Below, piece after piece: positions 7,411 to 15,227 of a stretch of DNA of 37,663 nt. Under the pieces are notes generated by a model. That model did no database searches and was not told the DNA's origin. It saw only the letters and a list, made by a program, of their open reading frames with translations. Every line of letters starts with the position of its first letter. The first letter of the stretch is position 1. Source of the DNA: Pseudomonadota bacterium (GTDB lineage: Bacteria > Desulfobacterota > Syntrophorhabdia > Syntrophorhabdales > Syntrophorhabdaceae); the NCBI GenBank assembly GCA_026388275.1, contig JAPLKB010000035.1, positions 1-37,663 on the forward strand, given 5' to 3'. The translations under genes and the position numbers were made by a program.

Positions 7411-7440
7411 TTAGCAACAGAATCTATATTGGTATATAAT
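7411..7440 (+). promoter_or_regulatory. Candidate promoter for a leaderless transcript of the HAD gene
   Basis: TATAAT at 7435-7440 ends only 8 nt before the ATG at 7449. A weak TTAGCA (7411-7416) lies 18 nt upstream. Transcription from this box would begin at or next to the start codon, and no Shine-Dalgarno is present. Confidence 0.5.
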
Positions 7441-7448
7441 AAGACCCT

Positions 7449-7985
7449 ATGAAAAAGATAATCATCGATATTGATAACACTTTATGGGACTTTGCTTCTG
7501 TTTTCTATGAACGAATTAAGAAGGTTAGTCCTGACTTTACCCCTCCTGAGGGGTGGCACACCTTTGACTTCTGGAAAGCTTATATCTCTCCAAAACAATT
7601 TTACAGCATTATCAGAGACATCCACATGGATCAGGATCGGTTTCCTCCCTATCCACAGGCAGAATCATTTCTATCATCATTAAAAGAGAATGGCTTCTAT
7701 GTTATTATAGCAAGCCACAGGGAAAAAGGTACATTTGATGTTACCGCAAGATGGCTAAATCAATATAATCTCATATTTGATGAACTCCATATAAGTTACG
7801 ATAAGACAATCCTCTTCAATGAATGCCGGGCCATTGTTGATGATAGTCCGATAACTCTTGAGAAAGCGGCAAAGGCCGGTATCATAGGGGTTGGATTAAG
7901 GATGCCGTGGAATGAACGTGAAGATTATACTTTATTCGACAACCTGACAGAAGTGCTTCAGTACCTGAAAAAACAACTTACTTAA
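7449..7985 (+). CDS. HAD-superfamily hydrolase, 5'-nucleotidase-like
   Basis: A 178-residue protein with the HAD catalytic motifs in order: motif I DIDNT (Asp7 nucleophile, Asp9 acid/base), motif II in the ASHREKG segment and motif IV VDDSP. Length and the DIDNT/VDDSP combination suit the small deoxyribonucleotidase-like HAD group, which dephosphorylates nucleotides or similar phosphates in the cytoplasm. The substrate is not determined. It ends 14 bp before a methyltransferase gene in the same direction, so the two are probably co-transcribed. No ribosome-binding site precedes the ATG, while a TATAAT box sits 8 nt away, suggesting leaderless translation. Confidence 0.75.
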   Translation: MKKIIIDIDNTLWDFASVFYERIKKVSPDFTPPEGWHTFDFWKAYISPKQFYSIIRDIHMDQDRFPPYPQAESFLSSLKENGFYVIIASHREKGTFDVTARWLNQYNLIFDELHISYDKTILFNECRAIVDDSPITLEKAAKAGIIGVGLRMPWNEREDYTLFDNLTEVLQYLKKQLT

Positions 7986-7999
7986 CCGGAGGAGAACAA

Positions 8000-8728
8000 A
8001 TGTCTTTTTATGAAGAAATAGCAGATTACTATGATCTGATCTTCCCTTTCAACAAGGCTCATATTGACTTCGTAAAAAGCTGCGTTGAAGAACCGTATCG
8101 GACAAAAACAGTATTGGATGCTGGATGCGGCACAGGTGATCTTGCGATAGCTCTGGCTCAGATTGGTTTTCACGCTATTGGCATAGATTATGATGCAAAG
8201 ATGCTCCATAAGGCCGGAGAGAAAATAGACAAAGAACACCCTGTTATCTTTAACCGTTTGGATATGAGAGAGATCGCAAATTATTTCATCATGCCTGCAT
8301 TCGACGCAGTTCTCTGTTTCGGCAATACACTCGTCCATTTAACCGGTCTTTCAGAGATAGAGTCGTTCTGCAAACAGATAAAGAGTATATTAAAAGATAA
8401 CGGCAGATTCCTTCTCCAGATACTCAACTATGACCACATTCTGGATCATAATATAAAATCTCTGCCGCTGATAGAGAATAACATCATTACCTTTGAGCGA
8501 TACTACAAATACAATGATATAAATAATCTTATTGAGTTCAAAACTGTATTAACCATTAAAGAATCGAATAGAATCATAGAAAATACAATCCTTCTATATC
8601 CTTTAAGAAAACATGAGCTTGATATGGTATTGAAAAAGGCAGGCTTTACCGATATTTCATATTATGGTGATTTTGACAAGAGAAAGTTGAAAGAAGATAG
8701 TCTTCCTCTTGTTGCGGAAGCTTCATGA
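8000..8728 (+). CDS. Class I SAM-dependent methyltransferase
   Basis: A 242-residue Rossmann-fold methyltransferase. SAM-binding motif I is VLDAGCGTGDLAIALA, followed by the acidic residue of strand 2 in GIDYDAKML, then FDAVLCFGNTLVHL (motif IV region) and LKDNGRFLLQILNYD (post-motif). These features put it in the Methyltransf_11/25 group. The methyl acceptor cannot be deduced. GGAGGAG precedes the ATG closely, and the gene follows the HAD hydrolase by 14 bp, suggesting a two-gene operon. It is convergent with the metallo-beta-lactamase-fold gene, with only 26 bp between the stops and no clear terminator. Confidence 0.8.
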   Translation: MSFYEEIADYYDLIFPFNKAHIDFVKSCVEEPYRTKTVLDAGCGTGDLAIALAQIGFHAIGIDYDAKMLHKAGEKIDKEHPVIFNRLDMREIANYFIMPAFDAVLCFGNTLVHLTGLSEIESFCKQIKSILKDNGRFLLQILNYDHILDHNIKSLPLIENNIITFERYYKYNDINNLIEFKTVLTIKESNRIIENTILLYPLRKHELDMVLKKAGFTDISYYGDFDKRKLKEDSLPLVAEAS

Positions 8729-8754
8729 TTCCTCTAAATCATTTCGGATTAATG

Positions 8755-9666
8755 TTATCTCTGCTTGCTTAGTTCAAGATAGATGGTTTCAACCATGCTC
8801 GGCCAGACCATAGCTCCGGGCTGTGCAGGTTTATTATCGATATTGTATATTTTTTTGATTACATCGAGGTTTTTACCCTCCTTCATCAGTTCCTTAATTC
8901 TGGCTTGTTTATCTTCTATGCCTTGAATATGATTCTGAATGTCTTTTCTTGATGCCGGGTCTCCATGCCCGTTTATAAACACTTCAGCATCAAGGTTCAA
9001 TATGGATTTGAGAACCTTAACAAGTCCGTATGAGCTTCCGTTTTTGTGAAGGTGAATCAGTTGATCTCTGTCTATGAATATAAGGTCGCCGATAAAAGCT
9101 ACTTTTTCATCAGGGAAATACACAATGATATCTCCGTCGGTATGTGCAGGGCCGAAATAAATAAGATCAATGCGCTTGTTCTTTATATCATCGGTGCAAT
9201 ATAGGCTAAGCTTATCAGAGAAGGTGATATCGGGAAGATATGTCCGTTCCCTTGCTGACTGAAAGGCCTTATCCATGTGTATACGCGTATTCTCATGGGA
9301 GATAATGGTTAATCCTTGCGGGAAGCCAACAAGACCGTTTACATGGTCACGATCACTATGTGTGATGATGATGTGCACAATAGGATTGGAAGTCATTTTC
9401 CTGATAGCCCATATCATTTGTTTGGCTGCATCTTCTGTCATTTTGGAATCTACAACCACAACTTCTTTCTTGCCTATGAAAAAACCGGTGTTGGCGCCAC
9501 TCCCGCCTTTTACCTGGTAGATATTGCCCTTTATATTCTGAATGGAAACGGACTGAATTTCCTGTCTTGAGGGTTGTGCCTGTTTTGAAACCTGCCGGGC
9601 TATAACCGGTGAAACAAAACACAGGAAAAAAATAACTAAGACTATGTGTATCAATGAACGTTTCAT
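8755..9666 (-). CDS. Exported metallo-beta-lactamase-fold hydrolase
   Basis: 303 residues with an N-terminal signal peptide (Lys/Arg start, hydrophobic core to about residue 20, probable cleavage after VIA), so it is likely periplasmic. The metallo-beta-lactamase metal motifs are in order: H103-S-D105-R-D107-H108, His175 in GPAHTDGD, Asp194 in GDLIF and His234 in NGHGDP. The first motif is the HxDxDH variant of the usual HxHxDH, so one metal site differs from classical enzymes. Members hydrolyse thioesters, lactones, sulfates or beta-lactams; the substrate here is unknown. A strong AGGAGG ribosome-binding site supports the start. The upstream gene encodes a hotdog thioesterase in the same orientation, about 100 bp away. 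Confidence 0.8.
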   Translation of the reverse strand: MKRSLIHIVLVIFFLCFVSPVIARQVSKQAQPSRQEIQSVSIQNIKGNIYQVKGGSGANTGFFIGKKEVVVVDSKMTEDAAKQMIWAIRKMTSNPIVHIIITHSDRDHVNGLVGFPQGLTIISHENTRIHMDKAFQSARERTYLPDITFSDKLSLYCTDDIKNKRIDLIYFGPAHTDGDIIVYFPDEKVAFIGDLIFIDRDQLIHLHKNGSSYGLVKVLKSILNLDAEVFINGHGDPASRKDIQNHIQGIEDKQARIKELMKEGKNLDVIKKIYNIDNKPAQPGAMVWPSMVETIYLELSKQR

Positions 9667-9766
9667 AGATTATTCCTCCTTTGTCCAATTTCTACTTATC
9701 ACATATTTTCCATCAGGATAAGTGCCGTCACAAGATAAACCCGATATTGCTATGAGGTTTTCACGG

Positions 9767-10234
9767 CTATGCTACAGTATATGAGCCTGTGCCAACGGCG
9801 ATGATCTCGTTTTGATCATTGTTCAGTTCAATTCTTGTAACAGCAACCTTATTTCCCGTTCTCAAAGTATAGGCAGTAGCAACAAACCACTTACCAATCC
9901 CGGGGCGCAAAAAATCAACACGCAAATCAATAGTGCTCACCCTGCCAAATCTCTTAAGCCTTGTTTCTAAAGTCTCATCCGCCATCTTTTCCTGAATACT
10001 CATAAACGCCGACAGGCCGCCTGTAACATCAATAACAGATGATATAACTCCTCCATGCAGCATCCGGCGTGAATAATGTCCCATTAATTCGTCCCGCATA
10101 TGAAACAGTACCTTTACGCGCTCGTAGCTTATCAATTCAATTTTAATGCCCAGAAGTTTGTTAAATGGAATTTTCTCGCTGAACATTTCATTGATGACTG
10201 AAAGAAGCTCTTCATCGTTTACAGAGTTGTGCAT
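9767..10234 (-). CDS. PaaI/YigI-type hotdog thioesterase
   Basis: 155 residues of hotdog fold. The signature MLHGGVISSVIDVTGGLSAF corresponds to the central helix of PaaI/YigI-like acyl-CoA thioesterases, whose catalytic acid in the VIDVTGG segment is preserved. DLRVDFLRPG is the matching dimer strand. It probably hydrolyses acyl-CoA or aryl-CoA thioesters in the cytoplasm, a proofreading or CoA-recycling role that suits an organism with CoA-linked catabolism. AAGGAGAGG just before the ATG fixes the start. It is transcribed towards the exported hydrolase and divergent from the glutamine synthetase cluster. Confidence 0.75.
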   Translation of the reverse strand: MHNSVNDEELLSVINEMFSEKIPFNKLLGIKIELISYERVKVLFHMRDELMGHYSRRMLHGGVISSVIDVTGGLSAFMSIQEKMADETLETRLKRFGRVSTIDLRVDFLRPGIGKWFVATAYTLRTGNKVAVTRIELNNDQNEIIAVGTGSYTVA

Positions 10235-10686
10235 TGCCTCTCCTTGATAGAAAGCTAATTAGTAGTTTAATCTGGTCCTGCTATATCACCATTATAAAAC
10301 CGGTCAGGATAACTGTCAATGTCCATTCCAACGGGCTTTTTCTCTTTTTCTGCAACAAACAGCATATCCCTGACCAGCAGTTCGTCTCTTGGAAAACTTG
10401 CTGATTTTGTGGTGCGTTCAAGCACTTATACAGCAAGACTCAACTTCCGGACCTATTTTTTGGGGGCGGGACAGGTCAGGTAAGTAATCCATGCACTTGG
10501 AGGTTAACAAAAAGAGGTCATTTTTTACTTGTAATTTTACTATCAGCAGGTCTGCACATAGGAGTGTGGATTCTTTGTCCTCATTGATCTCCGAGGGCTT
10601 TTTCAGAAAAATAGAACATTGCTGTTCAAAATGTCAAGGTTCGGACTACATAAAACAGTTTAATAACTCCGTATTGGAGGTAGCAT
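10235..10686. other. Intergenic region upstream of the glutamine synthetase cluster
   Basis: A 452-bp divergent control region. It holds no convincing gene: a 70-codon plus-strand frame at 10491-10703 has no ribosome-binding site and overlaps the next gene. I looked for a GGAA-N6-TTCC NrpR-type operator and a -24/-12 sigma-54 site and found neither. The region must contain the glutamine synthetase promoter, but I cannot place it. Confidence 0.5.
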
Positions 10687-10941
10687 ATGGAATCAATAAA
10701 TAATACAATAGCTTTAAAGACTGCATGCACGTCAGCTATGCCTCTGAAATGGGAGAAGATTCAGGAAGAATCTGGCGGGGAAGAATTGGAAGGTCTTATA
10801 TTGAGCACGCAAAGGGTTCTGGATCACATGGAGACATTGTGGGAGATAAATCACAATGCTGTTGAATTAAGGGATAAATTTCATTTATTACGCTGTTACC
10901 TTGATTATATAAATCAATATTGCGAAGGATACCGCCCATAG
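10687..10941 (+). CDS. Small protein upstream of type III glutamine synthetase
   Basis: An 84-residue, acidic, helical protein with a well placed GGAGG (10676-10680) 6 nt before the ATG. It has no signal peptide or membrane helix. The middle ([21 protein letters not shown]) looks amphipathic. I do not recognise a family. It ends 29 bp before the GTG start of glutamine synthetase, so the two are almost certainly co-transcribed and it may modulate or accompany that enzyme. That role is inferred only from position. It is not obviously similar to the small protein encoded before gdhA. Confidence 0.6.
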   Translation: MESINNTIALKTACTSAMPLKWEKIQEESGGEELEGLILSTQRVLDHMETLWEINHNAVELRDKFHLLRCYLDYINQYCEGYRP

Positions 10942-10970
10942 GGTGTTATATTCTACAAAAGGAGGAAATT

Positions 10971-13067
10971 GTGGAGCTTACAGAAATATTCGGATCTAAC
11001 GTTTTTAATGATAAGGTCATGAAAGAGCGACTGCCCAAACAAGTCTACAAAAATCTGAAGGAAACGATTGAAAAAGACGTTCCTTTGCAACCCGAAGTTG
11101 CTGATGTGGTTGCAAATGCCATGAAGGATTGGGCTATTGAGAAAGGTGCAACCCATTATACACATTGGTTCCAGCCCTTAACCGGGATAACAGCCGAAAA
11201 ACATGATTCCTTCATATCCCCGGCAGACGATGGCAGCGGGATTATGGAATTTTCCGGCAAGCAATTGATCCAGGGTGAACCGGATGCATCATCCTTTCCG
11301 AGCGGCGGACTTCGCACCACATTTGAGGCAAGAGGTTATACTGCTTGGGATTGCACCTCACCTGCATTTTTAAAAGAAGATGAAAGCGGCAATGTTACCC
11401 TTACAATTCCTACAGCCTTCTATTCCTATTATGGCGAAGCCCTTGATAAAAAGACTCCTCTGCTGCGTTCCATGAAAGCTGTCTCAAAACAGGCACTGAG
11501 AGCTCTAAAGGCGTTGGGCAATATTACGTCAACAAGAGTAACCTCCACCGTAGGCCCTGAACAGGAATATTTCCTGGTTGATAAAAAATTATATCAGGAG
11601 CGGATTGATCTGATGTTAGCCGGCAGAACAATATTCGGCGCTCCCGCACCTAAAGGCCAGGAACTTGAAGATCAGTATTTCGGCGCAATTAAAGACAGGG
11701 TATCCGATTATATGAAGGACCTTAACACAGAGCTATGGAAGATGGGCATTACATCTAAGACTCAGCACAACGAGGTTGCTCCTGCTCAGTATGAAATGGC
11801 TCCTCTTTTTACCACAACAAACATCGCAACCGACCACAACCAGCTTGTAATGGAAACAATGCAAAAGGTTGCCTTACGTCACGACCTGATATGCCTGCTT
11901 CATGAAAAACCCTATGCCGGTATTAACGGTTCAGGCAAGCACAATAACTGGTCACTTTCGACAAATGACGGCATCAACTTGTTGGAACCAGGCAATACAC
12001 CAGGTGAAAATGTTCAGTTTTTGTTATTTTTAAGCTCATTAATTAAAGCTGTCGATATCCATGCCGATATACTGCGGGCTACCTGCGCACATGCCGGAAA
12101 CGATCATCGCCTGGGAGCCAATGAGGCTCCCCCGGCCATCATATCCATATTTATGGGCGAAGAATTGACGGAGATTCTGGAAAAAATCGCAAAAGGCGAA
12201 AAGATCTCCACCAAAGATGCGCAATTTGTAAACGTCGGCGTGGATACACTTCCTATGTTCCCCAAGGATAATACAGACCGCAACAGAACCTCTCCCTTTG
12301 CCTTTACCGGCAATAAGTTCGAATTCAGAACGGTTGGCTCGTCGCAGTCTATTGCAGGGCCCAATGTGGCATTAAACACAATAGCAGCGGAAGCTCTCGA
12401 CGAAATAGCAACCCGTCTGGAAAAAGCTAAAGACAAGAATGCTGAAGCAGCGGCAATCATCAGGGAAATCTATAAGAAGCACGGTCGGGTCATCTTCAAT
12501 GGGAACAATTATGCAGAAGACTGGGTAAAAGAAGCCAAAAAGAGGGGCTTGCCCAATGTCACAAACTCTGTTGATGCATTAAAGGCTTTTGTTACGGACA
12601 AAGCCCTTAAACTTTTTGAAAAATATGAAGTCCTGTCGCATAAAGAACTGCATTCACGTTATGACATCTATGTCGATATCTACGCAAAACAGATTAATAT
12701 CGAAGCTCTGACAGCAATAGATATGGTTAAGAGGCAGTTTATTCCGGCAGCAACAGAATATGCAACTTTTCTGGCTAACTCTATCGCCAGTTTTAAGTCT
12801 GTATCTATTCCGGCTTCTGTTCAGGAAGACATTCTCGGGAAACTCAGCACCCTGCTCGTGTCATCCTATAAGAATCTGTCAAGACTTGAAATTGGAGTGA
12901 AGAAGGCTCAAAACAAAGATGATGTCGTTAAAAAGGCTGAAAGCTATCGCGACAACGTTATTCCTGCAATGCAGGACCTGCGCATAGATATAGATAGTAT
13001 GGAAATGATCGTTCCTAATGATATGTGGCCTGTGCCAAGTTATACGGATCTTCTGTTTAAACTGTAA
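10971..13067 (+). CDS. glnN: Glutamine synthetase type III
   Basis: A 698-residue enzyme of the GSIII (GlnN) class, much longer than GSI (about 470). Recognisable elements include [23 protein letters not shown] (metal-binding Glu), the [15 protein letters not shown] segment, [11 protein letters not shown] (ammonium/glutamate site histidine), [14 protein letters not shown] and [16 protein letters not shown]. It makes glutamine from glutamate, ammonia and ATP in the cytoplasm. I place the start at the GTG at 10971 because AGGAGG lies 5 nt upstream; an ATG at 10920 would overlap the preceding gene without a ribosome-binding site. With the nearby gdhA-nrpR operon it forms the ammonia-assimilation set of this region. 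Confidence 0.95.
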   Translation: MELTEIFGSNVFNDKVMKERLPKQVYKNLKETIEKDVPLQPEVADVVANAMKDWAIEKGATHYTHWFQPLTGITAEKHDSFISPADDGSGIMEFSGKQLIQGEPDASSFPSGGLRTTFEARGYTAWDCTSPAFLKEDESGNVTLTIPTAFYSYYGEALDKKTPLLRSMKAVSKQALRALKALGNITSTRVTSTVGPEQEYFLVDKKLYQERIDLMLAGRTIFGAPAPKGQELEDQYFGAIKDRVSDYMKDLNTELWKMGITSKTQHNEVAPAQYEMAPLFTTTNIATDHNQLVMETMQKVALRHDLICLLHEKPYAGINGSGKHNNWSLSTNDGINLLEPGNTPGENVQFLLFLSSLIKAVDIHADILRATCAHAGNDHRLGANEAPPAIISIFMGEELTEILEKIAKGEKISTKDAQFVNVGVDTLPMFPKDNTDRNRTSPFAFTGNKFEFRTVGSSQSIAGPNVALNTIAAEALDEIATRLEKAKDKNAEAAAIIREIYKKHGRVIFNGNNYAEDWVKEAKKRGLPNVTNSVDALKAFVTDKALKLFEKYEVLSHKELHSRYDIYVDIYAKQINIEALTAIDMVKRQFIPAATEYATFLANSIASFKSVSIPASVQEDILGKLSTLLVSSYKNLSRLEIGVKKAQNKDDVVKKAESYRDNVIPAMQDLRIDIDSMEMIVPNDMWPVPSYTDLLFKL

Positions 13068-13133
13068 AAACAGTTATCTGTAATAGAGGCGCACTGCGGT
13101 TAGCATATTCAAGCATCTTTTAAGTAATTAACA

Positions 13134-13165
13134 TAGTTCACCCCAGCTTTGCCTGGGGTGAACTA
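13134..13165 (+). terminator. Strong 13-bp hairpin downstream of glnN
   Basis: TAGTTCACCCCAG (13134-13146) pairs perfectly with CTGGGGTGAACTA (13153-13165) around a 6-nt loop. No T-run follows, so it may be a mRNA-stabilising stem or a REP-like palindrome rather than a classical terminator. Confidence 0.6.
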
Positions 13166-13690
13166 TCATCTGACAGAACTGTCGGAATGGAGTTCCTATT
13201 CCATTTTATCAATCGTTCTTTATTTTAAGTTCTTGCAAAAAATTATACAGTTCCTGGAAAGCAAGAAAAGTTAAACCCATATTTTCCATTAATATAAATA
13301 TCGGTGTTGCCAATGACATATCCGGGCTAAAGTGCAAAGGATTTTAGGCTGTGCAAGAAGACCTGTCCGATTAATATATAGACAACTATTTTGTTTTACT
13401 TCCGGCAATGCAAAACACTATTCGCAAATATTTCTTGACAGCAAGTTTAAATAACAGGAAAATGGAAGAAAAAAGACGGATATGACAGGGAAAATATCGG
13501 TTTTGTAAAGAAAATATTATTGAATATTGTTTTCTCTTCTATTCGGTCGATGTCCTATAAGGAATCTTGATTTTTTAAGAAATGAGCTTGACCCCGGCGA
13601 GCTTTCCTTCAAAAACCTTCTGTTAAACTGCCGGTTATTTGGAGAGAGTTTTTTGAAGCCTTTAGGGGCACATTTAAAAAAGGAGGTTAT
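13166..13690. other. Intergenic stretch between glnN and the tautomerase gene
   Basis: About 525 bp with no supported gene. A TTGACA at 13435-13440 could be a -35 box, but no good -10 follows. GGAA-N5-TTCC at 13184-13196 resembles an NrpR-type site with one base less spacing than the methanogen consensus. Nothing else is seen. Confidence 0.4.
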
Positions 13691-13876
13691 ATGCCTATAA
13701 TTCAAGTCAACTTAATTGAGGGAAGGACAGTAGAGCAGAAGAGAAAACTCGTGGCAGGAATAACTGATGTTGTAGTAAAAAGTCTTGGTGTAGAACCGGA
13801 TACTGTGAAAATTATCCTACAGGACATGGCAAAACATAATTACGCAATAGCGGGCATGCTATTATTGGACAAATAA
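13691..13876 (+). CDS. 4-oxalocrotonate tautomerase family protein
   Basis: 61 residues, the standard 4-OT length. The initiator Met is followed by Pro, which becomes the catalytic N-terminal Pro1. The PIIQVNLIEGRTVEQKRKLV segment and the second-half VEPDTVKIILQDM strand match the family. These small hexameric enzymes tautomerise 2-hydroxymuconate or related enols in aromatic degradation, but many family members have other substrates. AAAGGAGG precedes the ATG. The gene stands alone between intergenic regions of about 525 and 400 bp. Confidence 0.85.
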   Translation: MPIIQVNLIEGRTVEQKRKLVAGITDVVVKSLGVEPDTVKIILQDMAKHNYAIAGMLLLDK

Positions 13877-14273
13877 TAAATAACGCACTGGTTCATATTA
13901 AAATCCATTAAGCAGGCATTATAAATGAGAAGAGGAGGCATGAAAACCTTGCGGTAGGGGCAGTAAAAGAGTGCTTTTCATACTTGCTTTAAAAAAAGCC
14001 AGCAAACTCCAGTAAAAAATAGTTGCATTTTTATTTAGTTTAAAGGAGAATAGAAACAAAAAGGGCTGGTTAATTTAAATGTCTCATATTTGGGGGATCG
14101 GCGAGGGTATGCAATAATGCCTTTTACGGCTTTATTGCTGAAGAAAAGCTTCGTATATTGTCTTTTTTTCTACTCAATGGATTACCTCTGTATTTTCCTA
14201 TCTGCAGCAAGCATATTAATTGCGGCATATTAATGCAGCATATTAATTGTTAGGTAAATAAAAGGAGGCTTTT
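13877..14273. other. Intergenic region upstream of the 14274 gene
   Basis: About 400 bp without a supported gene. It includes a ribosome-binding-site-like GAGGAGG at about 13933 followed by a four-codon frame, and the three-copy repeat at 14211-14247 described separately. Confidence 0.4.
14211..14247. repeat. Three direct repeats of GCATATTAAT upstream of the 14274 gene
   Basis: GCATATTAAT occurs at 14211-14220, 14225-14234 and 14238-14247, with 14- and 13-bp periods. The last copy ends 26 bp before the start codon. The array could be an operator or a simple sequence expansion. Confidence 0.7.
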
Positions 14274-14780
14274 ATGAAGGGTGTGGGTGTTGTTTTCGAT
14301 ATTTATGCATTAGGTGGGGGTTTCTATGGAGCAAAATCGTGGGATATTTTTATGCAAAATCTTCGTCCCGAGAAAATTGTAGGTTGTACGTTGCATGCAG
14401 GAGATACCTCTGAAACACTGAAGGGCGGCAAGCGTGAATTCTGTATCGCTATTTTCGGCGATAAACTGAATGTTGAGGCTGTCAAGGATGTCTTCTCAGT
14501 TGCTGCTGAAAATGGACTTGCTTCAATAGACCGGCGTTTCATGTTAAGCCCTCAACTGGACTCAGAATCTTTTGCAGAAACAGGAACAATTGACTCCGTT
14601 GGCAGGTTTGTCCAGAATACATGGAGTCGTGCATTCCATGACCGCTGCAAAAAATCCGATTGGGGATATATGCCTGCAAGTATACCGGCGGATATTTCTC
14701 CGGAATTAAAGACCGAATTGGCGTTGCTGCAAAGCAAGACAGTACAAGTAAAAAAACCCTGGTGGAAATTCTGGGATTAG
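14274..14780 (+). CDS. Uncharacterised 168-residue protein with PWWKFW tail
   Basis: An unrecognised protein. It opens with GVGVVFDIYALGGGFYGAKSWDIF, a glycine-rich segment. The middle has alternating strands and helices (REFCIAIFGDKLNVEAVKDVFS), and the C-terminus ends in KKPWWKFWD, a tail seen on many unrelated bacterial proteins. No signal peptide or transmembrane segment is visible, so it is probably cytoplasmic. AGGAGG precedes the ATG and three direct repeats lie upstream. It is followed by a long inverted repeat. I cannot assign a function. Confidence 0.6.
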   Translation: MKGVGVVFDIYALGGGFYGAKSWDIFMQNLRPEKIVGCTLHAGDTSETLKGGKREFCIAIFGDKLNVEAVKDVFSVAAENGLASIDRRFMLSPQLDSESFAETGTIDSVGRFVQNTWSRAFHDRCKKSDWGYMPASIPADISPELKTELALLQSKTVQVKKPWWKFWD

Positions 14781-14790
14781 GTTGTACCCG

Positions 14791-14889
14791 AGAAGGTGTG
14801 AAAAATTCAATTTCAGGCATCACTCCTGTAAAACAGCAGTCCAGATTTTCTGTAAGCTAAGGAGTAAATCTGTTTTTTTCACACCTTCT
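14791..14889. repeat. 99-bp nested inverted repeat downstream of the 14274 gene
   Basis: AGAAGGTGTGAAAAA (14791-14805) is the perfect 15-bp complement of 14875-14889. Inside are ACTCCT (14822-14827) with AGGAGT (14860-14865), and two small palindromes, CTGT-AAA-ACAG (14826-14836) and CAGA-TTT-TCTG (about 14842-14851). It could be a large stem-loop RNA end or a MITE-like element. I found no target duplication. Confidence 0.65.
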
Positions 14890-14987
14890 TAAAATTACAA
14901 CAAAAAGAAAAACGCGACAGAATGAACTCACCCGCCACAAGCAGGCAGGGCATAATTCCGATTCTAAATCAAAGATGAAATGAACTA

Positions 14988-15007
14988 CCCCGCGGTAATT
15001 TGCGGGG
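14988..15007. repeat. REP-like palindrome copy 1
   Basis: CCCCGC (14988-14993) pairs with GCGGGG (15002-15007), flanked by TGAACTA and CAATCAA. Related palindromes with the same flanks occur in the 27723-27925 region. Confidence 0.6.
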
Positions 15008-15072
15008 CAATCAAGGCGGCAAGGGAACACCTGCAAGCTGGTACCCGGACATAGGCGTACAAAGAGTCAAAG

Positions 15073-15178
15073 AGCTACATAGCTCACATGGTGAACGAGA
15101 GGGGGAGGCTCCGACGGCCGGGGGACCCACCCTGTGAGTGGGTCGCTGGAGGGGGCGACGTGAGCCCCAGTAATAGAG
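15073..15178 (+). repeat. Dispersed hairpin repeat, family 2, isolated copy (A)
   Basis: The unit begins with a hairpin CTCAC (15083-15087)/GTGAA (15091-15095), continues through GAGAGGGGGAGGCTCCGAC, a variable stem GACCCAC/GTGGGTC, then GGAGGGGGCGACG and a terminal GTAATAGAG. The same order is found in copies C and B of the tandem array at 31559-31945. It is non-coding, of unknown function, and lies downstream (3') of nrpR. Confidence 0.7.
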
Positions 15179-15227
15179 GAGTTGATGACGAAGCCAACGA
15201 TGATAACGCTTTGATTTGGAAGTGGAA

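Noticed and set aside
10491-10703. 70-codon plus-strand frame before the small glnN-linked gene
   Set aside because: It has no ribosome-binding site, overlaps the better supported gene at 10687 and has no family resemblance.
13184-13196. GGAA-N5-TTCC as an NrpR operator
   Set aside because: The spacing is one base shorter than the known consensus, and it lies after glnN and 500 bp before the next gene, so a chance match is more likely.
13517-13705. Minus-strand frame of 62 codons overlapping the tautomerase start
   Set aside because: It is Ser/Arg/Asn-rich without a ribosome-binding site, and crosses the well supported tautomerase start.
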